Origin: Bacillota bacterium
GTDB taxonomy: Bacteria > Bacillota > Clostridia > Christensenellales > Aristaeellaceae
DNA: 64,000 nt
Direction of reading: 5' to 3'
Assembly (NCBI GenBank): GCA_023460055.1
Contig: JAEWRJ010000046.1
Location: 3,338 to 67,337 of the forward strand
The position numbers and the translations under genes are program-made. Position 1 is the first letter of the stretch. Each line of letters starts with the position of its first letter. Positions 1 through 8,637 of this stretch are shown here, piece by piece. The notes beneath the pieces were generated by a model, which did not search any database, was not told the origin of the DNA, and saw only the letters and a list, made by a program, of their open reading frames with translations.

Positions 1-1365
1 CACGGGCTCCAGCTTGGGCGCGACCTGCACGCCGCTGATCTCATCCTTGCCGCCGTTGATGGCGTACAGCAGGGCCTTGGCCAGGTTGCACCGGGCGCCA
101 AAGAACTGCATCTGCTTGCCCACGCGCATGGCGGACACGCAGCAGGCGATGGCATAGTCATCGCCCCAGTATTCGCGCATCAGGTCGTCGTTTTCATACT
201 GGATGGAGCTGGTCTTGACGGACATGTGCGCGCAGTATTCCTTGAAGCTGCCGGGCAAATTGGTGCTCCACAGTACGGTCAGGTTGGGTTCGGGTGCCGG
301 GCCCAGCGTATCCAGCGTATGCAGCATGCGGAAGCTGGACTTGGTCACCAGCGTGCGGCCGTCCATGCCCATGCCGCCGATGGCCTCCGTTACCCAGACG
401 GGGTCGCCGCTGAACAGCTGGTCATATTCGGGGGTGCGCAGGAAGCGCACGATGCGCAGCTTCATCACGAAGTGGTCCATGATCTCCTGGACTTCCTCTT
501 CGGTGAGTAGCCCTTGCTTCAGGTCGCGCTGGAAATAAATATCCAGGAAGGTGGTCACGCGGCCCAGGCTCATCGCCGCGCCGTTTTGCTGCTTGATGGC
601 GCCCAGGTAGCCGAAATAGGTCCACTGCACCGCTTCCCTGGCATTGCCGGCGGGCCTTGAAATATCAAAGCCGTAGGCACCGGCCATGACCTTCAGCTCC
701 TGCAGGGCCTCGATCTGGTCGTTGATCTCTTCGCGCGCGCGGATGTTTTCCTCCGCGATCACGTCCATCTCCAGCTTGTGCATCTGCTCGTTCTTGTCGG
801 CGATCAGACGGTCCACGCCGTAAAGGGCTACACGGCGGTAATCGCCGATGATGCGGCCGCGGCCATAGGCGTCGGGCAGGCCGGTGATGATGCCGGCCTT
901 GCGCGCGCGGCGCATTTCCGGCGTATATACATCGAACACGCCATCGTTGTGCGTCTTCCTGATATGGCGGAAGATATCCTCCGTCTCAGCTTTTACAGGC
1001 TTTCCGTAGTGCGCGGCGGACTTGATGGCCATGTTGATGCCGCCATAGGGCATGAAGGCCCGCTTGAGGGGCGCGTCGGTCTGCAAGCCGACGATCTGCT
1101 CCAGATCCTCGTCGATGTAGCCGGCCTTGTGGGAGGAGATGGTCGAGATGGTCTCGCTGTCCACATCCAGTACGCCGCCCTTATCACGCTCTTTTGCGTA
1201 CAGGCTCAGCACCTCAGTCCACAGGGACTTGGTGCGGGCGGTCGCAGGGGCCAGGAACTCCGGGCCTCCCGCATAGGGTGTGTAGTTGCGCTGGATGAAA
1301 TCGCGCACATCGACCTCGCGCGTGTAGCTACCGGGGTTGAAAGAATACCATTGTTCGTAGTTCAT
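1..1365 (-). CDS. pflB: Pyruvate formate-lyase (formate C-acetyltransferase), C-terminus outside window
   Basis: Glycyl-radical enzyme that cleaves pyruvate with CoA to acetyl-CoA and formate in anaerobic mixed-acid fermentation, in the cytoplasm. The first 455 residues are visible, starting [20 protein letters not shown], out of roughly 750 in the family. The catalytic cysteine pair lies in [11 protein letters not shown] at residues 408-409 (codons at 139-144), matching Cys418/419 of E. coli PflB. The glycine-radical C-terminus lies beyond position 1, so activity cannot be judged. The start at 1365 has a GGAGAG ribosome site just upstream, and the frame agrees with the family's N-terminus. 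A good promoter (1550-1578) and an inverted repeat (1422-1462) lie upstream. The activase gene pflA is not in the window. Confidence 0.96.
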   Translation of the reverse strand, partial: MNYEQWYSFNPGSYTREVDVRDFIQRNYTPYAGGPEFLAPATARTKSLWTEVLSLYAKERDKGGVLDVDSETISTISSHKAGYIDEDLEQIVGLQTDAPLKRAFMPYGGINMAIKSAAHYGKPVKAETEDIFRHIRKTHNDGVFDVYTPEMRRARKAGIITGLPDAYGRGRIIGDYRRVALYGVDRLIADKNEQMHKLEMDVIAEENIRAREEINDQIEALQELKVMAGAYGFDISRPAGNAREAVQWTYFGYLGAIKQQNGAAMSLGRVTTFLDIYFQRDLKQGLLTEEEVQEIMDHFVMKLRIVRFLRTPEYDQLFSGDPVWVTEAIGGMGMDGRTLVTKSSFRMLHTLDTLGPAPEPNLTVLWSTNLPGSFKEYCAHMSVKTSSIQYENDDLMREYWGDDYAIACCVSAMRVGKQMQFFGARCNLAKALLYAINGGKDEISGVQVAPKLEPV

Positions 1366-1421
1366 ATGACTACTCTCCGTTTCCGCGCCCCGACCCGGTC
1401 TGTAAGCCCGGCCCATCTTCC

Positions 1422-1462
1422 ATGACCCTCACACTGATTTCAACATCAGTGTGTCAGGTCAT
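1422..1462. promoter_or_regulatory. Inverted repeat in the pflB leader
   Basis: Two arms read CACACTGAT and ATCAGTGTG around a 6-nt TTCAAC spacer, and the symmetry extends outward to ATGACC and GGTCAT with a small mismatch between. It lies 57-97 bases upstream of the pflB start and downstream of the predicted promoter, so it would be transcribed. It could be an operator or a leader hairpin. It is not followed by a T-run in the direction of transcription, so a simple terminator is unlikely. Confidence 0.5.
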
Positions 1463-1549
1463 TGTGCCTGCCCAGTATCCGGAGCGGATTGTCAGATATT
1501 TTCGGGGGATCCGTCCCCTGACCCATACGGGTTAGTACAGGCTAACATG

Positions 1550-1578
1550 ATTGTAATACTCTTTTATTTTAAATGCAA
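1550..1578 (-). promoter_or_regulatory. Predicted sigma-A promoter of pflB
   Basis: On the minus strand TTGCAT (1578-1573) is followed after exactly 17 bases by TACAAT (1555-1550), about 190 bases upstream of the pflB start. The -10 matches consensus at five of six positions and the -35 at three. The spacer is AT-rich. Assignment to pflB is by position and strand. Confidence 0.55.
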
Positions 1579-1633
1579 GTTTCCGGCAATCGGCATAAAA
1601 ATAACGGATGGGATCATGATGGAATATATTGAA

Positions 1634-1682
1634 AAGCCTGCCTTTCGGAGGCTTGGTTTATCCAAGTCGCGCAGGCAGGCTT
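1634..1682 (-). terminator. Intrinsic terminator after the SGNH hydrolase gene
   Basis: A perfect 10-bp stem pairs AAGCCTGCCT (1634-1643) with AGGCAGGCTT (1673-1682); a smaller CTTGG/CCAAG hairpin sits in the loop. Read on the minus strand the stem runs into TTTTCAATATATT. It lies 18 bases after the stop codon of the hydrolase gene. Confidence 0.75.
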
Positions 1683-1699
1683 CATGTGATCAGTCTGCT

Positions 1700-2335
1700 C
1701 TATAGCAGCTCGATGATCTTTTCTTCAAGCGCCTGGGCGAAACGGCGGTTGCTGTCCGGGTCAAAGTGCATATAATCCCCCTCCGCCGGATTGACATATG
1801 GGTTGCAGTCGAGGAATGCGCAGTCCATATCTCTGGCCGCTTCCCGGAACAGGGAAGGAAGCAGCCGGGATTTTTCTACGCAGCCCTCGCCCATGCCGCC
1901 GGCGTTCGGGGAGGAATACAGCCGCTGGTCCATGATAATCGGGGCAACGATCAGGATGCGGGGTTCCGAGCGCCAGACATCCAGCTGCCGCGCTTTTTTC
2001 ACCAGGCGCGTCAGCGCGTCCTTGATGTTGACGGGCGTCGCGGCAAAGCGCTGCTTGCAGTCGTTGGTGCCCAGCATGAGGACCAGAAGGTCCAGCGGCG
2101 CGTGAGACTGCAGAATAGGGGCCAGTACGGAGAGGCCGCTGAGACCCTCGTTCAGAGGATCCTCAAAGCAGGTCGTCCGTCCGCTCAGGCCTTCTTCTAT
2201 AATATAGTACTTTTCTCCCAGCCGCTTTGACAGCTGCATGGTCCAGCGGACGTCATCGTCAAAGCGTCCGCCGGTCGCGGCATCGTATCCCCAGGTGTTG
2301 GAATCGCCAAAGCATAGAATGTGCTTCCTGTTCAT
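1700..2335 (-). CDS. SGNH/GDSL-family hydrolase (putative esterase)
   Basis: A 211-residue cytoplasmic hydrolase of the SGNH superfamily. Block I is FGDSNTWG with the nucleophile at Ser12, block III is LGTND, and the C-terminal block holds the Asp/His pair in DYMHFD. The start at 2335 gives MNRKHILCFGDSN with GAGGAAG upstream; a longer in-frame extension to 2428 overlaps the ROK gene and has no family support. It lies 14 bases after the ROK kinase gene on the same strand and so is probably cotranscribed. Next to nanA and the kinase, an O-acetylesterase acting on sialic acid or another acetylated sugar is plausible. The substrate is inference; related proteins act as arylesterases and acetylxylan esterases. 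Confidence 0.85.
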   Translation of the reverse strand: MNRKHILCFGDSNTWGYDAATGGRFDDDVRWTMQLSKRLGEKYYIIEEGLSGRTTCFEDPLNEGLSGLSVLAPILQSHAPLDLLVLMLGTNDCKQRFAATPVNIKDALTRLVKKARQLDVWRSEPRILIVAPIIMDQRLYSSPNAGGMGEGCVEKSRLLPSLFREAARDMDCAFLDCNPYVNPAEGDYMHFDPDSNRRFAQALEEKIIELL

Positions 2336-2349
2336 ATCAGGCTTCCTCT

Positions 2350-3204
2350 TCAGCTGACAAGCGCGGCGGCGCCCAGGATGCCCGCGTCGTTCTGGAAGCG
2401 GGCGGAGACAAACCGCGTGAAGGGGCAATAGCGCTGAAACGCGCTGGTTTTTTGCGCCGCTTCGCGGATGGAATCGACCAGGATGCTGCCGGCGTTGGAC
2501 AAGCCGCCGCCAAAGGCAATGACATCAGGCATAAAGATCATCATCAGCGAGCTGAGGCCGAGCACCACCTCATCGATGTAGCTGTGCCACAGGGCTGTCA
2601 TGCCGCCTGATTTGACCTGGGCCATGATATCCTGCACGCTCAGGCCTTCCGCCATATTCTGCAGGGCGCGCGCCGCCGCGTACTGCTCCCAGCAGCCCCT
2701 TTGGCCGCAGCCGCAAAGGATGCCGTTCGGGTGCGTGATCAGGTGGCCGATCTCTCCGTGCATGCCCTTGTGACCGCGCGCCGGCTGCCCGCCGATGATC
2801 AGCCCACCGCCGATGCCCGTGCCCAGGGTCAGCAGAATGCCTGTGTCAAAGCCCTTGAGAGCGCCGTGATGGTGCTCCGCGATCAGGGCGCAGACGGCGT
2901 CGTTTTCAAGCGGTACGGGCCTGCCGAATTGCCCGGTGAGCAGCTTTTTGATGGGCGCGTTCACCCAGCCCATCTGATTGGCGGTGATGCTGCCTTCGCT
3001 GTCGAGAGTGCCCGCGCAGGAGATGCCGATCTCGGCCCCGGGATACCGCTGCCAGGCTGATTCGGCCAGTTCGCGCAGGACCCGGACCATCTCTTCGATC
3101 GAATGGGGCGTCGCCCGCTGGTCGCGGTATACGATATCGGCGCCATCCTTCACGACGCCGAGCTTGATAGAGGTTCCGCCTACATCAATGCCAATGACAT
3201 ACAT
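2350..3204 (-). CDS. ROK-family sugar kinase, probably N-acetylmannosamine kinase
   Basis: A 284-residue ATP-dependent sugar kinase. The phosphate-binding DVGGT motif is at residues 7-11, the catalytic Asp lies in ENDAVCALIAEH near residue 100, and the ROK zinc site is present as HGEIGH followed by CGCGQRGCWEQ. The start MYVIGIDVGGTS is at 3204 with a GGAGG site upstream. It heads a two-gene minus-strand unit with the SGNH hydrolase, and faces sugar permease genes and nanA on the other strand. In sialate catabolism NanA releases N-acetylmannosamine, which NanK phosphorylates, so NanK is the favoured role. ROK sequences do not fix specificity; glucokinase is the alternative. No nanE is seen. 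Confidence 0.85.
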   Translation of the reverse strand: MYVIGIDVGGTSIKLGVVKDGADIVYRDQRATPHSIEEMVRVLRELAESAWQRYPGAEIGISCAGTLDSEGSITANQMGWVNAPIKKLLTGQFGRPVPLENDAVCALIAEHHHGALKGFDTGILLTLGTGIGGGLIIGGQPARGHKGMHGEIGHLITHPNGILCGCGQRGCWEQYAAARALQNMAEGLSVQDIMAQVKSGGMTALWHSYIDEVVLGLSSLMMIFMPDVIAFGGGLSNAGSILVDSIREAAQKTSAFQRYCPFTRFVSARFQNDAGILGAAALVS

Positions 3205-3222
3205 ATCCTGCCTCCGGATTGA

Positions 3223-3657
3223 TCAGTCTTTTTGCGCGACGCGCGATATGCCATCTGGTGCGTCCTGGCCATCCTGTTCACCACCTCCATCGGCCAGCCC
3301 ATCGTGCTGTACGTGGCATCGCTGGGCAACGTGGATCACTCCCAGATCGAGGCGTCCCAGGTGGACGGCGCCAGCAAATGGCAGACCTTCCTGCACGTCA
3401 AGTGGCCTTCCCTTCTGCCGACAACGCTGTATGTTCTGGTGATCACTACCATCAACTCCTTCCAATGCTTCGCGCTCATCCAGCTGCTCACCCGCGGGGG
3501 CCCCAACGGCAGCACCAGCACCGTGATGTACTATCTGTATGACACAGCCTTCAAGCTGTACCGTTACGGTTACGCGAATGCCATGGGCGTCATCCTGGCC
3601 ATCCTGATCGCGCTGTTCAGCGCGTTCCAGTTCCGCCTGATGCGCACAAACGATTAG
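3223..3657 (+). pseudogene. 5'-truncated carbohydrate ABC transporter permease (MalF/UgpA type)
   Basis: Only the C-terminal half (about 141 residues) of an inner-membrane sugar permease is present. The cytoplasmic EAA loop is visible as EASQVDGASKWQTFLHVKWP, followed by the last transmembrane segments and a normal C-terminus. Intact family members have about 290 residues. Homology begins abruptly just after an in-frame TGA at 3220-3222, directly upstream of the ROK kinase start. No N-terminal half, substrate-binding protein or own ribosome site is seen; the only possible start is a TTG at 3232. It precedes an intact partner permease by 11 bases, so it is the residue of a normal permease pair. 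A deletion, an inversion or an assembly join would all explain this. Confidence 0.8.
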
Positions 3658-3668
3658 GAGGGCCGGAT

Positions 3669-4508
3669 ATGACAACAATGGCGAAAAGGGAGCGGCGTTC
3701 TCCTTACGCGGTCATCATGGGCGCGCTCCTGTTTGCGGTGGCGCTGACCTTTATCTTTCCGTTTTACTGGATCATTACAGGCTCGCTGAAAAGCACAGCC
3801 GAGCTTAACGCGGTCGTGCCGGTATGGTTTCCCCGGGAGATCACCGGCGAGCATTACCAAAGGCTGTTTGTTGAGCCATCGATCAAGTGGCTGGTCAACT
3901 CTGTGGTGATGTCACTTTCTTCCATGGGCCTGGTCTGCGTTGTGGCGTCCATGGCGGGCTATGTCCTGGCGAAAAAGCGGTTCCCGGGCAGGGCGGCGCT
4001 GTTTTCCCTGCTGGTTGGCGCGATGGCGCTGCCCAAGCAGGTCATCCTGATCCCGCTGGTGCGCATGATGAACACACTGGGGCTTTACGACACGCTTTGG
4101 TCGGTCATCCTGCCCAGCGTCGGCTGGCCCTTCGGCATCTTTCTGATGAAGCAGTTCGCCGAGGGCATCCCCGGTGAAATGATGGAGGCTGCGCGCATCG
4201 ACGGCGCCGGCGAGGCGCGCACCTTCACCTCGATCGTTATGCCCATGATCAAGCCCGCCTTCGGCGCGCTGGCCATCTTCACCTTCATCAACGTGTGGAA
4301 CGACTATACCATGCAGCTGGTGATGCTGACGTCGCGCACCAACCTGAGCATATCGCTGGGCATCGCGACGCTGCAGGCCGAGTACAGCACCAACTACGGC
4401 CTGCTGATGGCGGGAGCCACCCTGGGCTCGGTGCCCATCGTCCTGATATTCATTTTCTTCCAGAATACCTTTACCCAGGGGATCGCGCTGGGCGCGGTGA
4501 AGGGTTGA
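3669..4508 (+). CDS. Carbohydrate ABC transporter permease (MalG/UgpE type)
   Basis: A 279-residue membrane protein with about six transmembrane helices. The first is FAVALTFIFPFYWIITG, and the EAA loop that contacts the ATPase reads EAARIDGAGEARTFTSIVMP. It forms the inner half of a sugar importer with the truncated permease immediately upstream, and lies 32 bases before nanA. By location it should import sialic acid or a related amino sugar. With its partner permease truncated and no binding protein nearby, the transporter may not work as encoded here. The start is an ATG with a GGAGGG site in the preceding gap. Confidence 0.92.
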   Translation: MTTMAKRERRSPYAVIMGALLFAVALTFIFPFYWIITGSLKSTAELNAVVPVWFPREITGEHYQRLFVEPSIKWLVNSVVMSLSSMGLVCVVASMAGYVLAKKRFPGRAALFSLLVGAMALPKQVILIPLVRMMNTLGLYDTLWSVILPSVGWPFGIFLMKQFAEGIPGEMMEAARIDGAGEARTFTSIVMPMIKPAFGALAIFTFINVWNDYTMQLVMLTSRTNLSISLGIATLQAEYSTNYGLLMAGATLGSVPIVLIFIFFQNTFTQGIALGAVKG

Positions 4509-4540
4509 TACTAACAACTGACAAGAGAGGGACACCCGCC

Positions 4541-5464
4541 ATGAACAGCTCGCAGAAAGTAATAAAATACACGGGCATCTTTCCGGCCTTTTATGCCTGC
4601 TATGATGAAGCCGGCGAGATCTCGCCCAGCCGTACCCAGGCACTTGCCAAATATCTCCTGGCCCAGGGGGTCCAAGGCCTTTACGTCAACGGCTCCTCGG
4701 GCGAGTGCGTTTACCTGAGCGTCAGCGAGCGCAAGACCATCCTTGAAAACGTCATGGAAGCCGTTGGCGGCAAAATGATCATCATCAGCCATGTCGCCTG
4801 CAACAACACACGCGACTCCATGGAGCTGGCGCGCCACGCGCAGAGCCTGGGCGTCGACGCGATCGCCGCCATCCCGCCGATCTACTTCCATCTGCCGGAA
4901 CACGCCATCGCGAAGTACTGGAACGATATCAGCTCGGCCGCGCCGGATACAGACTTCATCATTTACAATATTCCCCAGCTGGCCGGTGTCAGCCTGACAA
5001 CGCCGTTGCTTGCGGATATGCTGATGAACCCCCGCGTGATCGGCGTGAAGAACTCCTCCATGCCGGTGCAGGACATCCAGATGTTCAAAGACAAGGGCGG
5101 AGAGGACTTTATCGTATTCAACGGCCCCGACGAGCAGCTGGCGGGCGGCCTCTTGATGGGCGCTACGGCAGGCATCGGCGGGACCTACGCGGCTATGCCC
5201 CGCCTGTATGTAAAGCTGTTCGAGTTGGTCGGATCCGGTCAGGTCGAGCTGGCTGCCAGGCTGCAAAACGATATCTGCCGGATCATCTACGCGATGTGCG
5301 CCGTTCGGGGCAGCATGTACGCCCTGATCAAGGAACTGCTGAGGCGAAAAGACATCTCCTGCGGCAGCGTCCGCGCGCCTCTGACGCCCCTTGCTCCCTC
5401 TGATGCCGAACAGGCCGATCTTTGCGACAAGATGAACAGGGAGGCGGAGAGCCGCTATCTGTGA
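4541..5464 (+). CDS. nanA: N-acetylneuraminate lyase
   Basis: A 307-residue class I aldolase of the DHDPS/NAL family that splits N-acetylneuraminate to pyruvate and N-acetylmannosamine in the cytoplasm. The Schiff-base lysine is Lys170 in GVKNSS, the catalytic tyrosine is Tyr142 in YNIPQLAGVSL, and the carboxylate-binding loop is NGSSGE. The YNIP-x-L-x-GV form favours lyases for sialic acid over dihydrodipicolinate synthase. The start at 4541 follows AAGAGAGGG; an upstream in-frame extension runs through the permease gene and is not credible. It is last in the permease operon, opposite the ROK kinase and SGNH hydrolase, a typical partial nan cluster. It is followed by a dispersed repeat and a terminator. 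Confidence 0.9.
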   Translation: MNSSQKVIKYTGIFPAFYACYDEAGEISPSRTQALAKYLLAQGVQGLYVNGSSGECVYLSVSERKTILENVMEAVGGKMIIISHVACNNTRDSMELARHAQSLGVDAIAAIPPIYFHLPEHAIAKYWNDISSAAPDTDFIIYNIPQLAGVSLTTPLLADMLMNPRVIGVKNSSMPVQDIQMFKDKGGEDFIVFNGPDEQLAGGLLMGATAGIGGTYAAMPRLYVKLFELVGSGQVELAARLQNDICRIIYAMCAVRGSMYALIKELLRRKDISCGSVRAPLTPLAPSDAEQADLCDKMNREAESRYL

Positions 5465-5473
5465 ACCGGGTTA

Positions 5474-5635
5474 ATACTGATTCCAAACGTAAATGCATCG
5501 TTGCATCGGTTCTTTTGCCCCTGTGCTTTGTCGCTGCTCAGTCAGCGTAGCTCTGTTACGCTTCCCTTCGTCTGCTCCGCACACAGAGACAAAATAACTC
5601 TCTGCTTTGGATGCATTAACGTTTTACATCAGTAT
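5474..5635 (+). repeat. Dispersed element, copy 1 (short form), with terminal inverted repeats
   Basis: The left end reads ATACTGATTCCAAACGTAAA and the right end, reversed, reads ATACTGATGTAAAACGTTAA, so the termini form imperfect inverted repeats of about 27 bases continuing into ATGCATC. Both ends recur in inverted orientation at 31680-31949, together with the inner blocks CCCTTCGTCT and AAAATAACTCTCTGCTTTGG. This 162-bp copy lacks about 100 bases present in the other. No credible gene lies inside. It resembles a non-autonomous MITE-like element placed just after a stop codon. Confidence 0.75.
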
Positions 5636-5650
5636 AAGATGAATCACTTC

Positions 5651-5683
5651 AAAGGGCTGCGGCAAAACTGCAGCTCTTTATTC
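5651..5683 (+). terminator. Intrinsic terminator after nanA and repeat copy 1
   Basis: AAAGGGCTGC (5651-5660) pairs with GCAGCTCTTT (5670-5679) through one G-U pair and a 9-nt loop, followed by TTTATTCAT. The A-run at the 5' side would let it also act on the minus strand, where the DUF3892 gene ends at 5739. Confidence 0.75.
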
Positions 5684-5738
5684 ATAACCTTTTCACGTGC
5701 CGGATACCGGCCGGGATGATTGAATCAGTTGCCTTTCC

Positions 5739-6041
5739 TTAGCCCAGAGGAAGGCTGAGAAGATTGTCATGAGTACTTCCGTTCGGAGCTGAACGGACAT
5801 ATTTTTCTCCGGTAAATATATTTACCATAGGCTGCAACTCCGGGTAAGGAGCAATATTGACCTTGGCATCATTTCCTTTTTTTAGCCAGTCATGAATCAT
5901 GCCTTTCTCGTACCAACCTTCAAACTCTTTGCACGTCAAATAGAGCGAATCAATTTCGAGCAGTTGACCGTCGAGGCTGTTGCTCTGATGTAACCCCGAA
6001 GCGGCGCTTGATTTCATCCGTCGTTTAGTTACAAGGACCAT
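5739..6041 (-). CDS. DUF3892-like small protein
   Basis: A 100-residue protein of unknown function. The C-terminal half resembles DUF3892: a basic strand followed by IFTGEKYVRSAPNGSTHDNL and a final LP. The start MVLVTKRRMK at 6041 is preferred because GGGAGA lies six bases upstream; an ATG at 6059 lacks a ribosome site. There is no signal peptide or membrane helix. It stands alone between the nanA terminator and the ABC-2 operon. The family assignment rests on the C-terminal motif and I am moderately sure of it; no biochemical role is known to me. Confidence 0.6.
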   Translation of the reverse strand: MVLVTKRRMKSSAASGLHQSNSLDGQLLEIDSLYLTCKEFEGWYEKGMIHDWLKKGNDAKVNIAPYPELQPMVNIFTGEKYVRSAPNGSTHDNLLSLPLG

Positions 6042-6254
6042 CGTGTGTCTCCCATTCATCAGCTTGATATTTCTAATATATATCAGTTTATTTAAATTGT
6101 AAATACATTATAGAAATTAAATGCATAGTCAAGTAAATGACTGATTAGTATCAAGCCTATCCATTGGATGTCAGAGTCAGCCTGCATGAAGCGGAATCTC
6201 ATCTGCTTATTTCAAACCAAACCCATCGTGAAAACAAGTATAATATGTCTGTCC

Positions 6255-6331
6255 ATACCACGTAAAGTTTGGCAACATGATGCCGCCCGGATGATTTGCC
6301 GCATTCCGACATGATCAGAACGTGGTATAAT
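6255..6331 (+). promoter_or_regulatory. Promoter of the ABC-2 exporter operon, with a dyad overlapping the -10
   Basis: A perfect TATAAT at 6326-6331 lies 29 bases upstream of the start codon, with a weak TTCCGA -35 candidate 16 bases before it. ATACCACGT at 6255-6263 is exactly repeated in inverted form as ACGTGGTAT at 6320-6328, overlapping the -10, so a repressor bridging both is possible. The rest of 6042-6360 is AT-rich and I see no gene in it. Confidence 0.5.
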
Positions 6332-6360
6332 GATCACGAATTGATTGCAAGGAGAGTAGT

Positions 6361-7272
6361 ATGCGCTTAGAAGTCCGGGGGATCAAAAAGAGCTTCGGCG
6401 ACAAGGAAGTACTGCACGGCGTGAGCTTTGAGGTCATGTCGGGGCGAGCCATGGGCTTTCTTGGCAGAAACGGGGCGGGCAAGTCCACGACGATCCGCTG
6501 CTTGATGGATGTGTTCCATCAAGATGAAGGCGGCTTTTATATGGACGGCGTGCCGCTTGACATCAAAAAGCACCGCGTCGGTTACCTGCCCGAGGAGCGG
6601 GGCATGTACCAGAAGCATACGGTGATGGATCAGCTGTGCTATTTCGCCCGCCTGCGCGGCGCGTCAAAGCAGGAGGCGGAGCAGTCGGCCGGCAAGTGGG
6701 TGGATTACTTCGGCCTGAATGAATACAAGAACAAAAAGCTGGAGACCCTGTCCAAGGGCAACCAGCAGAAGATACAGATCGCCCAGTGCTTTTTGAACGA
6801 GCCGGATATCCTGATCCTCGATGAGCCCTTCAGCGGGCTGGACCCGGTGAACGCCCAGGTGTTCAAGGACGCCATCTCCCGCTTTGTGCGTGAGGGGCGG
6901 CTGGTCATCTTCTCCTCCCACCAGATGGGCTATGTGGAGGAAGTCTGCGATGACATCACGCTGATCCACAGCGGCGATATCCTGCTCAGCGGCAATCTGT
7001 ATGACATCAAGCGCGACATGGGCGAGGGCAAGCTGCAGCTGCGTGCCGAGGGCATGGCCGATGAGGCGCTGGACGCAAAGATCAAGGCGGCCTTCCCCGG
7101 CATAGAGACACAGCGGCATGAGAACGGGCTGATCCTCGATATAAAGGGAAAGGTCAGCCAGGGGGATATCCTGCGCTTGATCGAGCGTGAGGGCATGACC
7201 ATCCGCTCCTTCGGGCTGTATACGCCCAGTCTCAACGATATTTTCATTTCAAAGGCAGGTGAGCAGGCATGA
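6361..7272 (+). CDS. ABC transporter ATP-binding protein, NatA-like
   Basis: A 303-residue cytoplasmic ATPase of an ABC-2 exporter. Walker A is GRNGAGKST (about residues 37-45), the signature is LSKGNQQK (about 138-145), and Walker B is ILILDEPFSGLDP. The C-terminal ~85 residues form the DUF4162-like extension common in Na+ or drug exporter ATPases of this group. The start has AAGGAGAG nine bases upstream. Its stop overlaps the start of the permease gene by four bases (ATGA), indicating translational coupling. The substrate is unknown; NatAB-type Na+ export and antibiotic export are the usual guesses. Confidence 0.9.
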   Translation: MRLEVRGIKKSFGDKEVLHGVSFEVMSGRAMGFLGRNGAGKSTTIRCLMDVFHQDEGGFYMDGVPLDIKKHRVGYLPEERGMYQKHTVMDQLCYFARLRGASKQEAEQSAGKWVDYFGLNEYKNKKLETLSKGNQQKIQIAQCFLNEPDILILDEPFSGLDPVNAQVFKDAISRFVREGRLVIFSSHQMGYVEEVCDDITLIHSGDILLSGNLYDIKRDMGEGKLQLRAEGMADEALDAKIKAAFPGIETQRHENGLILDIKGKVSQGDILRLIEREGMTIRSFGLYTPSLNDIFISKAGEQA

Positions 7273-8528
7273 GGGATTTTAAGATCATCACAGGCTATGA
7301 GCTGAAGCAGCAATTGGGTAAAAAGAGCGTGCGCGTCACCACCATCATCCTGATGCTGGCGGCCCTGATCGCCGCCTCCTTCCCGCGCGTTTCACAGATG
7401 GTCAAGGGCGATGTGCCTGCCGGAGGGACCGCGCAGGAGGCCGCGCAGACCGCCGGTCAGGACGACTATATGAGCCTGGAGACGGGCTATGTGTTCGCGG
7501 ATGAGGCGCAGCGGGCCGAATACAGCGCCATGCTGAACCTGCAGGACGCCAATGTCTATCCATCCCGCGACGCGCTGGTCTCGGCCCTCAAGGAGAAGAC
7601 GCTGAAGGTCGGCTTCGTGATGGCGGAAGACGGCTTTGAAAGCATCTACCAGGATAAGGGCATGGAGGGGGGCCAGGCGCAGCGGCTGAGCGCGTTGATG
7701 AGCGCGAACCATACGGATAAGCTGCTGGCGGCCAAGGGGCTGACGGCTCAGGATCTGGCTGAGATCCAATCCTTCAGCCCCCGCGTGACGGAAACGGTCA
7801 TGGGCCGCAGCATCGAAAACAACATCCTGGTCTCCATGATCCTGATGGTCGCCATCTACATGATCGTGCTGCTCTACGGCAGCACCACCTCGGTGATGAT
7901 CGCCCGGGAAAAGGATTCCAAAGCCATGGAGCTGTTGATCACCAGCACCAAGCCGGCGCCCCTGATCCTGGGCAAGGTGGCGGCGGCGGGCATCAGCGGG
8001 GTGGTGCAGTTCGGCCTGATTGTGCTGGCGGCGCTGGGGGGCTTCATGTTCGCCAAAGAGTCCTATGATCCCTCGCTGATCGCGATGCTGCAGGGCTCGC
8101 TGAGCAGGGGCTATATTTTTACCTACATTTACTTCTCCCTCACCGGCTATCTGCTCTACCTGTTCCTCTACGCGGCGCTTGGTTCCACGGTCAGCCGGGT
8201 GGAGGATGTAACAAGCGCTACCGCGGTGGTGCAGTTCATCTTCATCGCGGGCTATATCGCCAGCACCGCCGTGATGTACGACCCTGCCGGCATGGCAGCC
8301 GTGATCACCTCCCTGATTCCCTTCACTGCCGTGATGGTGATGCCCATCCGCGCCGGCATGATGACGGTGCCCATCGCGGAGCTGCTGATATCGGGCGCCT
8401 TGATGCTGGCCTCGCTGGCTGTTTTCGCCTGGCTGTCCATCAAGATCTACCGCTGGGGTAGCCTGAACTACGGCAACAAACTGAACATGAAAAAGCTGGT
8501 CAGGGAAGTCATCAAGGCCAGGCATTAA
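7269..8528 (+). CDS. ABC-2 family permease, NatB-like
   Basis: A 419-residue membrane protein. One N-terminal helix (VTTIILMLAALIAASFPRV) is followed by a large extracellular domain of about 140 residues and then a cluster of five or six helices from about residue 185, the NatB/ABC-2 layout. IAREKDSKAMELLITSTKP is the conserved cytoplasmic stretch found after the second helix in this family. It is coupled to the ATPase by a 4-base overlap, and the two should form an exporter. The operon ends at the terminator at 8541. Confidence 0.9.
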   Translation: MRDFKIITGYELKQQLGKKSVRVTTIILMLAALIAASFPRVSQMVKGDVPAGGTAQEAAQTAGQDDYMSLETGYVFADEAQRAEYSAMLNLQDANVYPSRDALVSALKEKTLKVGFVMAEDGFESIYQDKGMEGGQAQRLSALMSANHTDKLLAAKGLTAQDLAEIQSFSPRVTETVMGRSIENNILVSMILMVAIYMIVLLYGSTTSVMIAREKDSKAMELLITSTKPAPLILGKVAAAGISGVVQFGLIVLAALGGFMFAKESYDPSLIAMLQGSLSRGYIFTYIYFSLTGYLLYLFLYAALGSTVSRVEDVTSATAVVQFIFIAGYIASTAVMYDPAGMAAVITSLIPFTAVMVMPIRAGMMTVPIAELLISGALMLASLAVFAWLSIKIYRWGSLNYGNKLNMKKLVREVIKARH

Positions 8529-8540
8529 AATAAAACAACC

Positions 8541-8575
8541 GGGACGCTCTCTTTTGCGGGGAGCGTCCCTTTAGC
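8541..8575 (+). terminator. Intrinsic terminator of the ABC-2 operon
   Basis: GGGACGCTCT (8541-8550) pairs with GGAGCGTCCC (8560-8569) and is followed by TTTAG. It lies 12 bases after the permease stop codon. Confidence 0.8.
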
Positions 8576-8637
8576 GGTTCATGCCTGCGGCGGTTACCCT
8601 GTGAAAATCGGATAGAAAACGGGAAAGGGGGAGGGAC

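Noticed and set aside
4295..4540. Upstream extension of nanA
   Set aside because: It lies within the permease gene in another frame; the family N-terminus and ribosome site are at 4541.
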